A DNA stretch of 64,000 nucleotides from Siphonodentalium dalli (lineage: Eukaryota > Mollusca > Scaphopoda > Gadilida > Siphonodentaliidae). The position numbers were made by a program, and so were the translations under genes. Numbering within the stretch: position 1 is the first letter of the stretch; each line of letters begins with the position of its first letter. Positions 1 to 11,319 of the stretch are shown piece after piece. The notes below the pieces were generated by a model that saw only the letters and a list, made by a program, of their open reading frames with translations, was not told the DNA's origin and did not search any database. Location of the stretch: NCBI GenBank assembly GCA_032622095.1, contig CP136065.1, forward strand, positions 153,581,577-153,645,576, read 5' to 3'.

Positions 1-377
1 GCCAAAACCGGCCAAATAAAGCTTCAACAGCCTAAAATATCTTCGGTCTGTCTCAATAGAACCATACAAATATGGATATCATTGGAACCGGCTCCTTGAC
101 CACATTGTGATAGTTACAGTTATGCCCTGTGCCAATGCATTCTCTTATATATGCGAGTCGACCATAGGTCGCCTCGCATATATAAGAGAATGCATTGGCC
201 TAAAAAAAATCTTTTTTTAACACTTTTTACCATTTTTTCTTACATTATTTAACAATTTTATAATTTTTAATGTGTTAAGCCAATGCATTCTCTTATATAT
301 GCGAGGCGACCTATGGTCGACTCGCATATATAAGAGAATGCATTGGCACAGGGCCGTTCTGTTGGGTAAAGGGTTAA
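1..377. mobile_element. TTAA MITE family A (long form), cut by window edge
   Basis: Two near-perfect hairpins (136-202 and 278-346) built on CCAATGCATTCTC..ATATATGCGAG flank an A/T-rich spacer. The right end reads GGGTAAAGGGTTAA. The element is almost identical to the reverse complement of 22998-23396, and comparison shows only about 23 bp lies outside the window on the left. The TTAA end and CCCTTT terminus suggest a piggyBac-type non-autonomous element; that assignment is an inference. Confidence 0.8.
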
Positions 378-806
378 GCTTTATACTTATAATACCTTGT
401 GAGATGTCCTGTTTTTTGTGTTTTTTTTGTGGGATGATTTAAATTTGAGATTGTTCACATAGAAAACTGGGTTTAATACTAGACTATAAATCGTCTCACC
501 ATGTCAGAATAAAAGACAGGCAACAGGTCGTAGAGAAAATATACACTCTTGTACCTGCCATTTTGTCTGAATGTAAATAAAATGTGGTAAAGCACCCTAA
601 CATTTTCTGTATGGGTATATGTCAATACAAACTCACAAAAAAGATTTATTGCAAATTGTCTTCTTCAAACTTGGATAAAACAGGAAAAAGCTTTTAACCT
701 TTTCACCGCTCAGACATTATTCCATTGTGAAAGTAACATCCTCTAAAACACTCTAATATAAACTTCAATTTGCAGTGAATAAAGGTATATCAAAAAGTGA
801 TGAACT
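378..806. other. No gene seen
   Basis: AT-rich sequence with stop codons in every frame and T-runs near 415-430. I see no repeat shared with the rest of the window. Confidence 0.5.
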
Positions 807-1075
807 TTAACCCTTTCATGACTGGTGCTTCCTGAAATTTTGACAAAAACCCTGTGCCAATGCATTCCTTTATATATGTGAGTCTCCCATAGGGAGTCTC
901 GCATATATAAGAGAATACATTGGCCTAACAATACTGAACATTTCCGGTCAATGAATATGAATCCTTCAGAACTTGTATTATCTTTTTTTCTGACTGTCAT
1001 CTGCTAATTTATTCAAAACACCCCTACAAATTAATAGACCATTCCAATGTAATATTTTATAACTGATGGGAGACT
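807..1075. mobile_element. Hybrid MITE: family A left half, family C right half
   Basis: The left part starts TTAACCCTTTCATGACTGG and carries the family A hairpin (about 856-925). At about 932 the sequence switches inside CAATACTGAACATTTCC to the reverse orientation of family C (GAATATGAATCCTTC, then TTCCAATGTAATATTTTATAAC). The C terminus (TATAGAAAGGGTTAA) is missing, so the right end is truncated or decayed. Confidence 0.75.
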
Positions 1076-2573
1076 TTATATACCTAAAATACATCAGTCA
1101 CAGAAAGTCATAGAAATTACAACTTCCAGCCCTCATAATTGGCTAAAGGAATCAGCAATACTGAAGCCAATTGGTGAAGCAAACAGGGCCATGGCAAAGG
1201 GTTGACATATATAGTGGATTGCCGAAGCCAGCCAATCTTAATTAAGAGGGCTGCAACTTCAGAGACAAAAGGTAGCCCTTTTTTCCTCCAGTTGTTTTTG
1301 CATGAACATCGCAAGACAAATTTATAAGAAACAATGCACATTTTTCAGTGCAAATAGTTGGTAGTTCAGAAATGCAAACATTGCACATGGAGGGTTATTT
1401 ATATTCTGTCAATGAAAGCAGACAGAGAATGGGGCAGACTGGAGCCACTAATGGATTCCTATGGCACCTAGTGATGTTAGCATGCAGCAATTCATTTACA
1501 CAAAGACATTAAAATAAATTCCCAGTCCATCCCCATTATGCCTCATTAAAGTAAAGGGATGGTGAAAGTGATAAAAGTCAATGAGACAAATAAATCAACC
1601 AAAAGCACTTTTAAAGCAGCAAAGTATTAAAGTTATGTCACGGAGGAAATTACTTCAAATTCATGTATAGTCTCTTTAAACATATGTATATGATATCTAA
1701 ACTAAAGATTAATGTGAAAGATGTCAGGATAAGAAAATATGTTTAGACACCCACTGACCATCCCCTCCAATGTTTGACAAAAAATTTCTACAGTTGGAAA
1801 TGTCATGCCTGAAACAACAATGAACAATATTATTGGAAATTTCAGACTGAAACTTGATTTTCCAATAACTATTGTGTGTGATACTTGATGTTTTAAACCA
1901 AAATTCAAATAATTTTCAGACTAAACTGGCCATAAACAGATATATCCCCCCCACAATAGATGGCTCTTTGAAAATTCAAGGTTTGAATAATCAAACAAAA
2001 ATAATAATGTCCAAAGCTTACTTATACGGTTGGTATAAAATATTTTGAAATGTTGTCAATAACCTGCTAAAACCAGATAGAACTTTAAATACATATCTAT
2101 TAATAAATTGTCTTGTCTACCCATCAGTGTTTGCAATGTGAAACTATACTAATGTGAAAATCCATCAAGTCTCATCACCAAAACAAATCATCTTTGGGTA
2201 ATTAGCCCATATTTGTTCAATATTTTTCCAGGAAATAGCATAAACATTGAGGAAATGAAAAATTTGTCTGTGGAGACTTCTCTGATTGATCTGTGTCAAC
2301 ATTGTGTGTTTATTCCTTCTTAACGCAGATATTTGGTCAGATTACGAGGAAATCAAGGCTGGATTGGAATCGCAAGCAGAGACTTACAGGGTTTAACGCT
2401 GTCTGTCCTCATTTGACTTGTAAAATCCAGTCCGATTGGCTCATACAAGTGCTCTTAAGGTGGCGCTATAGTAATCAATTGTCCCAGCCAGGAGCCTGGC
2501 AGATCTATAGATGTATGTGTTTATCATTGGATACCAATGTCTGATAACGGTACACAGAAGCCTCATATTAAGC
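1076..2573. other. No gene seen
   Basis: Single-copy AT-rich sequence. Short ORFs here have no recognisable protein features. No repeat family was noticed. Confidence 0.5.
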
Positions 2574-2925
2574 TTTTGGGGACCTCATTCTGCTTTAGGC
2601 CTCAACTGTTATGGGAGACCTAGGTCCAGATTGAATTTCCCCAGTTGGTGATGTTCACACATTAGTCACCTCAATTATGTATTTTATCTTCCGCAAATTA
2701 GGGGATATAGAAACTTCCCAGAAGGGAAAAAGTAACTAAAAAAACAATGTTAATTTGAGATTATAGATACTTCCCAGACGATCAGGCGTATAAAGCAGAA
2801 TGAGGTCCCCAGAGGGTGAATTTGGTGATGCTAGCCCACTGTGTGGGATAGCATCACTAAATTGACCCTCTGGGGCACCTCATTCTGCAAATGACAGACA
2901 CACTATTTGCAGGCTTTCAGTAGTC
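2574..2925. mobile_element. hAT-like MITE family G, left end lost
   Basis: A complete right-hand hairpin (GCAGAATGAGGTCCCCAGAG..CTGGGGCACCTCATTCTGC, about 2795-2888) is followed by ATGACAGACACACTATTTGC and AGGCTTTC. On the left only one hairpin arm survives (GGGGACCTCATTCTGC). The interior (GGGAGACCTAGGTCCAG..CTTCCCAGAAGGGAAAAAG) matches the copies at 33347 and 14981. Confidence 0.75.
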
Positions 2926-3500
2926 CACTGCACATTATAAAATCATTTCAAAGCCAACTTAACATTGAAGTCATTTTGATCCGGCCATGACAGGATTAAT
3001 ATTTAATGCAGTTTTAAAACTCGGCTTAATTCCCTTGTTTACCACTTTACACAACAAATGATAGATGACTTTGATCATCGAGCAAGAATTTATGATGGAG
3101 ACAGATATTACGGTAGGTGTACTACTGTAACAATCGAGTCGTTAAGCGCCTCTCTTTGATGTGCAGTTTTGATGCATGATTTTTGTCTGAGTCCTTCGAT
3201 ACTCGCAGTGTGATGCGCCCTAGGCAACGGTTGTTTATACGCAGACAAGTGCACTGGCAAACCTTATCGAGATGTAGGCTCCCCTAACAAAGTAAGATGT
3301 TTAGTTAGATAACTAGATCTATATTTGAAAGTGTAATCAGGCTTGAGGGTGTCAAACGATAGAAGATGAAGTGGGCTTTGGTTTTTGAAAGTTATGTTTG
3401 TCGGTTTTTAGACCTCCCAGTATGACGGGGAAAACATTTACTCTCGAACACTTTATAAATACACGCAAGCTTTAAATCTATAAAAAAAAAGTTAAATATA
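2926..3500. other. No gene seen
   Basis: Unique sequence with moderate GC around 3110-3290. No supported exon or repeat. Confidence 0.5.
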
Positions 3501-3766
3501 CAGTAATGCCCAAAGTAATCGACCCCTTAACCACAGCAGAATTATGGATAACTTTTCAGGATTTAGTCGGAAATATGGCTTGTTGCCATTCATCGGAATG
3601 CTCTCACTGAGAGCTTTCTGATGAATGGCAACAAGCCATACTCGGAAATAACAAATATTCCTCTGATCAATGAATGGCAACAAGCCATATTTCCGACTAA
3701 ATCCTGAAAAATTACCCATAATTCTGCTGTGGTTAAGGAGTCGATTTAATACTTAGAGCATTACTG
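3501..3766. mobile_element. Mariner-like palindromic MITE family B
   Basis: Flanked by TA on both sides. It starts CAGTAATGCCCAAAGTAATC and ends GAGCATTACTG. The arms form a long foldback around the repeated AATGGCAACAAGCCATA. TA duplication plus terminal inverted repeats fits the Tc1/mariner superfamily. The centre carries an extra partial arm (3640-3690). Confidence 0.8.
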
Positions 3767-3896
3767 TAGCTTCACCTGTAATAATCAACTCTGCACATGA
3801 CTCCATAATCATTTGTTAACTGCTTTTAAAAACATTGAAACCCTGAAACAAAATAATCTATTTCACAGTATTAAAGGGGTGGTCATTGATTATAAG

Positions 3897-4095
3897 ATTT
3901 TTGTGACTTATGTCGCCAAGTTTTGGATTGATTACCTGGGAGAAATTCCAAGAGTGTAAGTGACGAAAAGCAATATTGGCTCACCAAAGTCACCTAAATC
4001 ATACAATCTCAAGCTTGGACCTTCTCCTACTGTGAAACACATTGTTAAGGAACAGGTATTAACTAAGAAATATATTACCTGAATTGTTTTGATGC
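3897..4095. repeat. Fragment of foldback family I
   Basis: TTGATTACCTGGGAGAAATTCC through TGTTAAGGAACAGG..AAGAAATATATTACCTGAATTG aligns with the right half of the element at 5851-6322, with scattered differences. Only one arm is present. Confidence 0.6.
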
Positions 4096-4100
4096 TGTTA

Positions 4101-4776
4101 TAAACATGAGTATAGACCCATGACAATGATGTACCCTTTTGGAGGTTGTGCCCCCTCCCCTTTGCCCTTCAGGACTTCAGTCACCCTGAATTGAATGGGG
4201 CCAGATTTTACTAACATAACATACCAACCAATGCCTAGTATTATGCCAATAGGCCCATGGGCAAAACAATAGACATACCAAGATGTATATTACTGGAAAT
4301 CAATTAGTATCAACTGGACATGCACATATAAATGAGATAATCTAATTTCAGTTGATTCCCTGGAGCTACTGTCCATGTGTAGGCAGGTTGTGATTGACTA
4401 TCCAGATTTACTGATAGGGTTGTGAACATATTTCCCATTAATTAATCAGCATAAAAATGTTTTGAGAGCTGGGAGATAAGAATTTATAGCATGACAGTCT
4501 CCTTATCCGGTCATAAAAATTTTTTATGAACTAGCCTATGTGGTGATTAGAGCTAGAGATATATTATCTCTGGTAATAATTCATTTTATGACCCGTGAAT
4601 CTGATATGGTAGGTGTGATAACACCTCTGGTAAACTGGTCCTGGTGTTAATGTGACAGCGGGTTAGGTTGATTTTAAGTTATGATGTAGTAGACCAAAAG
4701 GAAATTGTTGAAAAGAAAATTTATCTGTTTTTTGTTGTTGGCAAATCAAAAATATAAACAAATCAAATCTTTTATA
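4101..4776. other. No gene seen
   Basis: Unique AT-rich sequence. No repeats or exon signals noticed. Confidence 0.5.
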
Positions 4777-5029
4777 ATAACCCTTTCATGATGGGAGCTG
4801 CGCTAGTGCAGCATTAAAGATTATGTGCCAATGCATTCTCATATATATGTGAGCCTCGCATATATAAGAGTGTGCACTGGCTTTCAAGGTCAAGATAAAT
4901 ATTGTTAGGCCAATGTATTCCCTTAATATATATGGGAGGCTCCCTATGGGAGACTCAAATATATAAGAGAATGCATTGGTACAGCTTTTTCGCAAAATTA
5001 CAAGAAGCTAACCATCATGAAAGGGTTAA
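4777..5029. mobile_element. TTAA MITE family A
   Basis: Starts ATAACCCTTTCATGATGGG (TTAA changed to ATAA) and ends TCATGAAAGGGTTAA. It has both hairpin blocks, but the first is shortened to GTGAGCCTCGCATATATAAG. It shares the link GGTCAAGATAAATATTGTTAGG with other copies in this orientation. Confidence 0.85.
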
Positions 5030-5364
5030 TAGTACATGGAACCATGAACATACTTTAATAGTTGAAGTGGTAAATTAACTCATTCAGTTGATCTAAAGGT
5101 TATGAGAGTATACAATGGAATGGTTTTTATTTTATTGTAGGAATTGTCAGCTAATAATACAGTTCAACAAACAGCCTATTTAAAAGTTGCACTTGTTTGC
5201 TGTACATTCCAACAAATAAATCAATGAGATTCAAATAACTAACAGAATTCAGTTATCAAAGGGGTAATACCAGAGAACGGGCAATTCTTAGTGGCAGCAC
5301 TTGTGCCCCAAGCCCTTTGTTTATTTGATATATTTTGATAATAAACTTTGTCTAAATCAAAGGG
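5030..5364. other. No gene seen
   Basis: Unique AT-rich sequence between two MITEs. Confidence 0.5.
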
Positions 5365-5661
5365 TTAACTTATTATTTACTAAAATAATCATTGATGAGA
5401 AGTTTCCTTCATAGGAATATGCAGATTATAAGTTCAACAAAAATAGCAACATTATTTGAACTTATTATCTGAACATTTCCCATCAAAGTATAGGAATCCT
5501 TCTGCACTTGTAATATCCATTTGTCTGTCTACCGTCAGCTTATATTTCCAGAACATCCCTCCAAATGAATGATAGATCATTCAAAGATATATTTATATAT
5601 ATATAATGTAGCTGGGTGGGAGAGCTTGGTGGGAGAATACACACAGCAAAGAAAGGGTTAT
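5365..5661. mobile_element. TTAA MITE family C
   Basis: Begins at TTAA (5365). It contains the hairpin AAGTTCAACAAAAATAG..TTGAACTTATTATCTG and the family C body (GGAATCCTTCTGCACTTG). It ends GAAAGGGTTAT. A short (TA)n expansion sits at 5591-5606. Confidence 0.75.
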
Positions 5662-5695
5662 AAACAAGATATAAAATCCAATACAAGTAGACCTA

Positions 5696-5823
5696 CAGTA
5701 ATGCTCTAAATAATCGGTGAGAGTTTTCAGATGAATGGCAACAAGCCATATTTCCGGCTAAATCCTGAAAAATTACCCATAATTCTTCTGTGGTTAAGGA
5801 GTTGATTATTTAGAGCATTACTG
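5696..5823. mobile_element. Mariner-like MITE family B, left arm shortened
   Basis: TA flanks CAGTAATGCTCTAAATAATC..TAGAGCATTACTG. The right arm is complete. The left arm jumps after about 18 bp to the centre, so the foldback is asymmetric. This looks like an internal deletion of one palindrome arm. Confidence 0.8.
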
Positions 5824-5850
5824 TAGATCATGTCATGAATTTATACTGTG

Positions 5851-6322
5851 GCTATAACGCCCACAGGTAGAGATCATATTCCACCAAAACCTGGGAACTT
5901 TTTGAAGGTTTGACAGCGAACCTTATAAAGTCGAAAAAATAACTCGGGGAATATATTTCTTAGTTTAATATTATCTGTTCCTTAATATTAAATATGCTTC
6001 ACTGCAGGTGAAAGTCCCAACTCGAAATTGAATGTTTTTCTGTGACTTTTGTGAGCAGATATCGCAATAAACATTGAATTAATTACCCAGGAGAAATTCC
6101 ATAATTGTAAGGACAGCAAAGCGAAATCTCTCACAAAGTCACTTAAATCGTGAAATTTGAGTTGGGACCTTCACCTACAGTGAAGTACATTATTTAGGAA
6201 CAGATCATAACAAAGAAATATATTCCCCGAATTATTTTTTCGACTTTATAAGGTTCCCTGTCAAAACTTCAAAAAGTTCCAATGTTTTGTACTGGTGGAA
6301 TATGATCTCTATGTGCATAGCG
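5851..6322. mobile_element. Long-TIR foldback element family I
   Basis: Two arms of roughly 200 bp are inverted. TAGAGATCATATTCCACCA (5868) pairs with TGGTGGAATATGATCTCTA (6293). GTCGAAAAAATAACTCGGGG pairs with CCCCGAATTATTTTTTCGAC. GTGAAAGTCCCAACTCG pairs with GAGTTGGGACCTTCAC. Superfamily unknown; no clear target duplication. A second partial copy lies at 3897-4095. Confidence 0.75.
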
Positions 6323-6840
6323 AAGAGTAGAGATAAATGAAATGATCTAAAGTAGACCATCCTTTCAACTGAAGCTTATTTCCTGGCTTTATATATGACA
6401 GAAGTTGAAGGGTTGATGAGAGTGTACATGAAATAAATCACGTATAAGAGTCATAGATATCCACGGTTTATAGTTCAGATTAATATATAAGTTGGTATAC
6501 TTCTGCTGTGATGTTTAATCTTTGTCAAGTGGCTTAGAAAAATACATAAAAGTCACAATAAAAGCAAATACAAGATTTATCTAATCCTGGGCATATGACA
6601 TATGAGGCTTTGTTTAGAAAAAATGCCTCACTTTATTATGTAAATTCATTCGGAATATTTGAGACAAACGAATTAAGGTCTGAATACAATGCGGAGACAT
6701 AGTGATCTTGAGCTAACAATAGTCTCTAGTTTCTTGTAAACCACCGGGATATTAGTTGTAAACTAAGATGATGTTCGGAATTCATTTGATGTTAACCACT
6801 CTCTGGCATTGCTTTTAAAAAAATGAACTTAATTTGTATT
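6323..6840. other. No gene seen
   Basis: Unique AT-rich sequence with no supported feature. Confidence 0.5.
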
Positions 6841-6969
6841 TTAACTCTCTTTCCACCTAACATCAAATGTCGCTGGACACCTGGTGACGTATTTTGACGC
6901 ACTAATTATAAAATGATCCAGGTATATGCAAAATACTCAAATTACATCACCAGGTGTTAAAGGGTTTTA
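6841..6969. repeat. Short TTAA-bounded inverted repeat
   Basis: ACACCTGGTGACGTATTTTG (6877) is inverted against CAAAATACTC..ACATCACCAGGTGT. TTAA occurs at 6841, 6957 and 6966. It may be a small decayed TTAA MITE. The CTGGTGACGT..TTTGACG motif is reminiscent of the S element termini at 59697. Confidence 0.4.
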
Positions 6970-7590
6970 AACTTCACCTTCCTTTTAACCTCTTGGCTGC
7001 TATAATGTCACATGCTGTGTGCTATACATCCATACTGAGTACAGACCTGCTTCAGCACACTAGCAGTCAACCATTATTCATCAACTCAGAGATTGGTATA
7101 TCGGAACAACTGTATCTCAAAGTTTCAAACAGTGTATGATGTTCCACGATTGTGAATGATAACAGCCTTTCAACTGAGTCAGTTTTATGGTTTTCGTGAA
7201 ATTCTTGTTATATTTCTCCATAGGAAAATTGCCATAACGTCAACAGCCCAGCATGTGACATCATATTAAACGTTATTAGCAACAAAGAGGTTGAACTTTC
7301 TTTCTGACTGATAGGATGCTTGCCACATTATGCTTGCCTTGAGATATGAAGTGAAGCCTATTTTTCATATTTCAAGGTTGACACATGTATACAGTCAATA
7401 TCAGTATTGACATATGAATTAAAGGCACAGATGGCCTTGGTTGTAGGTTATAATTTAGTAATAAAAGTTTCCACATTCTGAAAATTTCCTCAAGAATATA
7501 ATAAATAGTATATTATAATAATAGTAAGATTACGATATTATCCACAAAACACACTGTGTGATCCAAGTGTTTGTTTATATACAGCACAGG
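6970..7590. other. No gene seen
   Basis: Unique AT-rich sequence. The short open stretch at 6954-7139 has no recognisable protein character. Confidence 0.5.
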
Positions 7591-7664
7591 AAGAGTGTGC
7601 GATAAGTAAAACACTCATAGTGGGATCTCCTCAGTGTTGAGTGTTTTGCTTATCTCACACTCTT
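7591..7664. repeat. 27-bp inverted repeat with 20-bp loop
   Basis: AAGAGTGTGCGATAAGTAAA (7591) continues into ACACTCA. It is mirrored at 7638-7664 by TGAGTGTTTTGCTTATCTCA and CACTCTT, with two mismatches. No second copy in the window. Confidence 0.7.
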
Positions 7665-9020
7665 TACGTATTGAACTATAACATAACATGGCTTTTGTTT
7701 ACTATCACTGCATATGATTGTGACAATAACACAATGCAATAACATGCTATTTATGCGATATTTATGATTGGTATTAGACCACATATGTTTATATTTTAAT
7801 ATTCTTTGTGTTATGGTGGTTTTAACAGACGTGACTATTTTAACAGCAATACCCATCGTGAAAGCCATCCATATCTTCTTTAATAACCATTCAGTCCTGA
7901 ATGAATTCTCCTACACAGTTCTAAATGCATACAATGACTTGGTCTAATTGTCATTTGTTGGGATGTTCCGATAATACAAGCAAAACACACGAAGCAGAAC
8001 ACCTAATAGATTCCCATTCATTCATTTGAAGGAATGTTCAGATCATAAGTAAACTCCTTGTTTAACTTGTTTAATAGCTGGACCTCACTACAAACAAATG
8101 GATTGTCACATCAATATAGCATGGATTTTATAGTGGCCCAGCGCATTTCCATTTATGTTACTATACTACATCCACATCTATGACACTGCTTCACTATATA
8201 TAAAAATTGCTTCAAAGAGCAGATTTTATTATTTCCTAAAAGCTTTCTATAAATTCTATATCAAATTGACTGTTTACTGGTAAAATTCACCAACTGATTC
8301 TAGTCATGACTGTATTCCCCATAGAGAGGTCAAAGTTACTGCAATTTCCCCCAATAAATTACAACAATAGATATGAAGGGCAGTAGAAAGTCAGAAGGCA
8401 ACAGCCTATATATCTAATAGATATTATTTATCTTGATTATATACTGGGCTGTCAACTGGGAGACCAAGATGATTTATCATCATTCTACATGAGGTCCCCT
8501 GGTAGCAAGATATACCAACTCTGGACAAAAATAGTTATGTGTAGAACTCTGTTAAAGGGAAAATGGCAACCTTGTGACCAACTGCTAGACAGAATACGCG
8601 ACCAGACGAATGCAAATTCCCAATAAGTTGAATAAAACCAAACTCGATGCAAATACATATAACTACATTATTATGTGCGACATATTATGTAAAGAAAAGA
8701 AATGACCGTATGAATACATGTCCTTTCACTACATTGTTATAAATTATGTTTCTTTATTATATATGTATACATTTGACCATATTTGGTGTAAAAGTATAAT
8801 AAATTGATTGATTGATTGTTAATTATGTTTTGGTCAGTAAAATTGGTATAAACAATTGTTGTAATCTTTAACATTTTAAAACAGAATCTAATCTTTTTAA
8901 CTAAAACAATTTTATGATATGGTTGTTTTTCCCTTGATAGCTGCATGCATACCAATGAGTAATTACTTGATTCCCATTGAATCATTTTAGGGATGTTCAT
9001 AGACAATCAGTTGCATTTCA
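7665..9020. other. No gene; possible decayed repeat fragments
   Basis: Mostly unique. Around 7990-8060 and 8955-9000 the phrases TTGATTCCCATTGAATCATTT and GGATGTTCA resemble fragments at 18110, 19250, 24390 and 25089. They are probably remnants of a TTAA element related to family C. A (GATT)n tract sits at about 8805. Confidence 0.4.
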
Positions 9021-9114
9021 TGCCCTACATGGGAGACTTGCATATATAAGAGAATGCATCAATGGTACATGGTTTTCGCAAAATTTCAGGAAGCTCCAGT
9101 CATGGAAGGGTTAA
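9021..9114. mobile_element. Family A fragment (right end)
   Basis: Contains GGGAGACTTGCATATATAAG, GGTTTTCGCAAAATTTCAGG and the terminal CATGGAAGGGTTAA. The left two thirds are absent. Confidence 0.75.
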
Positions 9115-9149
9115 AAGTTACTCTCCCTTGGCATGCAAATTAAAATAAA

Positions 9150-9235
9150 ATCAGCTCTCGAAATTAGCTACGGAAAAAGGCGATTCCCTAGAAAAAGCTG
9201 TGGAATTAAACATATAATTTCATGCAAATCTAAAT
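9150..9235. repeat. Possible family Q fragment
   Basis: CTCTCGAAATTAGCTACGG followed by AGCTGTGGAATTAAACAT resembles the left end of the elements at 17092 and 49010. It is decayed and lacks a right terminus. Confidence 0.35.
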
Positions 9236-9313
9236 CAATGCTGTACAAGAATAATCTCAATTTCAAGGTCAGCACAAAACCATACTTATAATGAATTGAA
9301 CCAGCTTTGTCAT

Positions 9314-10384
9314 CACATAATGTGCCTTGTAATCATCCACCAGCTGAGCCACCAGGAGACCCCCCCCCCCCCCCACCACCCCCACCCTACAATAAAAGAC
9401 CAGAGATACTTCTCATACTTCGCCAGTATATATGGGGGTTGAAATAAATGATCTTCCTGACACAGTAATTCAGTTTATCATTAGCCCTAGGGCCATTACA
9501 TGATGTGCCTTGCATCCACCAGCTGAGCCATCAGGAGACACACCCACCCACCACCCCCACCCTACAATAGAATACCATATATATTTTTCTCATTATACTT
9601 TGTCAGTATACGTGGGGGTTGAGACAAATGATCTTCCTATTAAACACGGTGATTCAGTTTATCCATAGCCCTAGTGCCATAACATAATGTGCCTTGCATC
9701 CACCAGCTGAGCCACCAGGAGATCCCCCCCCCACCTCCACCCTACAATAGAATACCAGATATATTTCTCATCATACTTTGTCAGTATACGTGGGGGTTGA
9801 GATAAATGATCTTCCTGACACAGTAATTCAGTTTATCATTAGCCCTAAGGCCGTTACATGATGTGCCTTGCATCCACCAGCTGAGCCACCAGGAGACAAC
9901 CACCCCCCCACCACCCCCACCCTACAATAGAATACCATATATATTTCTCATTATACTTTGTCAGTATACGTGGGGGTTGAGATAAATGATCTTCCTATTA
10001 AACACGGTAATTCAGTTTATCCATAGCCCTAGTGCCATAACATAATGTGCCTTGCATCCACCAGCTGAGCCACCAGGAGATCCCCCCCCACCCTACAATA
10101 GAATACCAGATATATTTATCATCATACTTTGTCAGTATAAGTGGGGTTTGAGATAAATGATCTTCCTAACACAGTAATTCAGTTTATCCATAGCCCTAGG
10201 GCCATTACATAATGTGCCTTGCATCCACCAGCTGAGCCACCAAGAGATCCCCCCCACCTCCACCCTACAATAGAATACCAGATATATTTCTCATTATACT
10301 TTGTCAGTATACTTGGGGGTTGAGATAAATGATCTTCCTAACACACTAATTCAGTTTATCCATAGCCCTAGGGCCATTACATAA
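9314..10384. repeat. Tandem satellite, six ~168-185 bp monomers in dimeric order
   Basis: Monomers begin near 9314, 9498, 9683, 9858, 10040 and 10208 with ACATRATGTGCCTTGCATCC. Each then has CCACCAGCTGAGCCACCAGG, a variable C-rich run, CCTACAATAGAATACCAGAT, TCAGTATACGTGGGGGTTGA and AATTCAGTTTATC. Monomers 1 and 3 share GACACAGTAATTCAGTTTATC with ATTAGCC. Monomers 2 and 4 share TATTAAACACGGT with CCATAGCCCTAGTGCC. That makes a ~360-bp higher-order repeat. The reverse strand of each monomer contains GGCTCAGCTGGTGG, a tRNA A-box-like motif. Confidence 0.9.
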
Positions 10385-10784
10385 ACAGAGCAGTGGCTAT
10401 TAGTACTTCACAAATTCTCAATAGACAATATCTAAGTCCGAGATGAGACCCAATATCCCGGACATTACGAATGGTCCATTTATCAGTGACAATCAGTGGG
10501 ACAACAGGGATCTAGCTAATATGATTGGCTGTAGTCCAGATTCGCCCTAGAGATAAACGACAACTTGAGTAGAAAACACAAATCAATTACTTGAAGTTAA
10601 TACAAACAGTAGGATACCCCAATCCAATATTTGGATTGCATTTGTCCCATGTTCACTGATCTACGCAGGATGTATGTCAGAACGGCTAATTTCCCGTGGT
10701 GTGTATAAAGGTAAAACAATGTGTTTGTTCCCCGAGACAACACACAGATACACCTGTACTGGAGGAACGCAGCACTACTACTCC
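10385..10784. other. No gene seen; TATA-like motif
   Basis: Unique sequence. TATAAAG at 10704-10710 precedes the duplicated segment below and could be part of a promoter, but nothing else supports that. Confidence 0.3.
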
Positions 10785-11045
10785 GCTGGTTTTATAAAAG
10801 CTGCCGTTACACTGTACACAACATTTCATTTATCACTCGGCTGTTAAAGGAGGTGGGAGTATTATTCTCAGCAGTGTGCGAATTCGAAGTCTGTCATTCA
10901 AGCTTTTGCTGTGACTTTGTTTCGCAAACAAGTGTTTATATTGGGACTTTTATAATACTAGCTTCCTTCATCTTTGTGGATTTTAAGCATTGGACTATCA
11001 TCATAATTTAATAGTGGTAGGTGTACGGATTATAGCTTTCATTTA
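10785..11045 (+). repeat. Duplicated ~260-bp segment, copy 1
   Basis: TATAAAAGCTGCCGTTACAC through GGTAGGTGTACG is repeated at 11320-11572 in direct orientation at about 85-90% by eye. Shared blocks include AAAGGAGGTGGGAGTAT, GCGAATTCGAAGTCTGTCAT and GCAAACAAGTGTTTATAT. Both copies end with a splice-donor-like GTGGTAGGTGTACG. One reading is a duplicated 5' untranslated exon, possibly of the BTB gene downstream; this is speculative. An open frame crosses it but is broken by indels in copy 2. Confidence 0.6.
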
Positions 11046-11319
11046 CTATATATTTACTTTAAGTTTTTCAAAGCAGTAAGGTCAACACTATTAGAAATAC
11101 GATGGCTTGTAATGTCGTTTGAACCTCAAAATTATGAATAAGTAATTTGGAAAAAGGAATCTCATGACATACCTATTCAGAATATTTCCGACAAATCTTA
11201 TTGATATTACACTGAAAATAAGACGCGCTTTCATTCTTATACATACTTTGACATGTAATCTTCATGAAAAAAACACTGGAAGAAAAAAATGGACACTTTT
11301 TTTGGCTGCATAGTGGAAA

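Noticed and set aside
856-925. LTR retrotransposon ends from the repeated ATATATGCGAG blocks
   Set aside because: The repeats are inverted hairpins with TTAA target sites, not direct terminal repeats. No gag/pol sequence is present.
9314-10384. CRISPR array
   Set aside because: Monomers are contiguous and ~180 bp with no spacers. It is a eukaryotic satellite.
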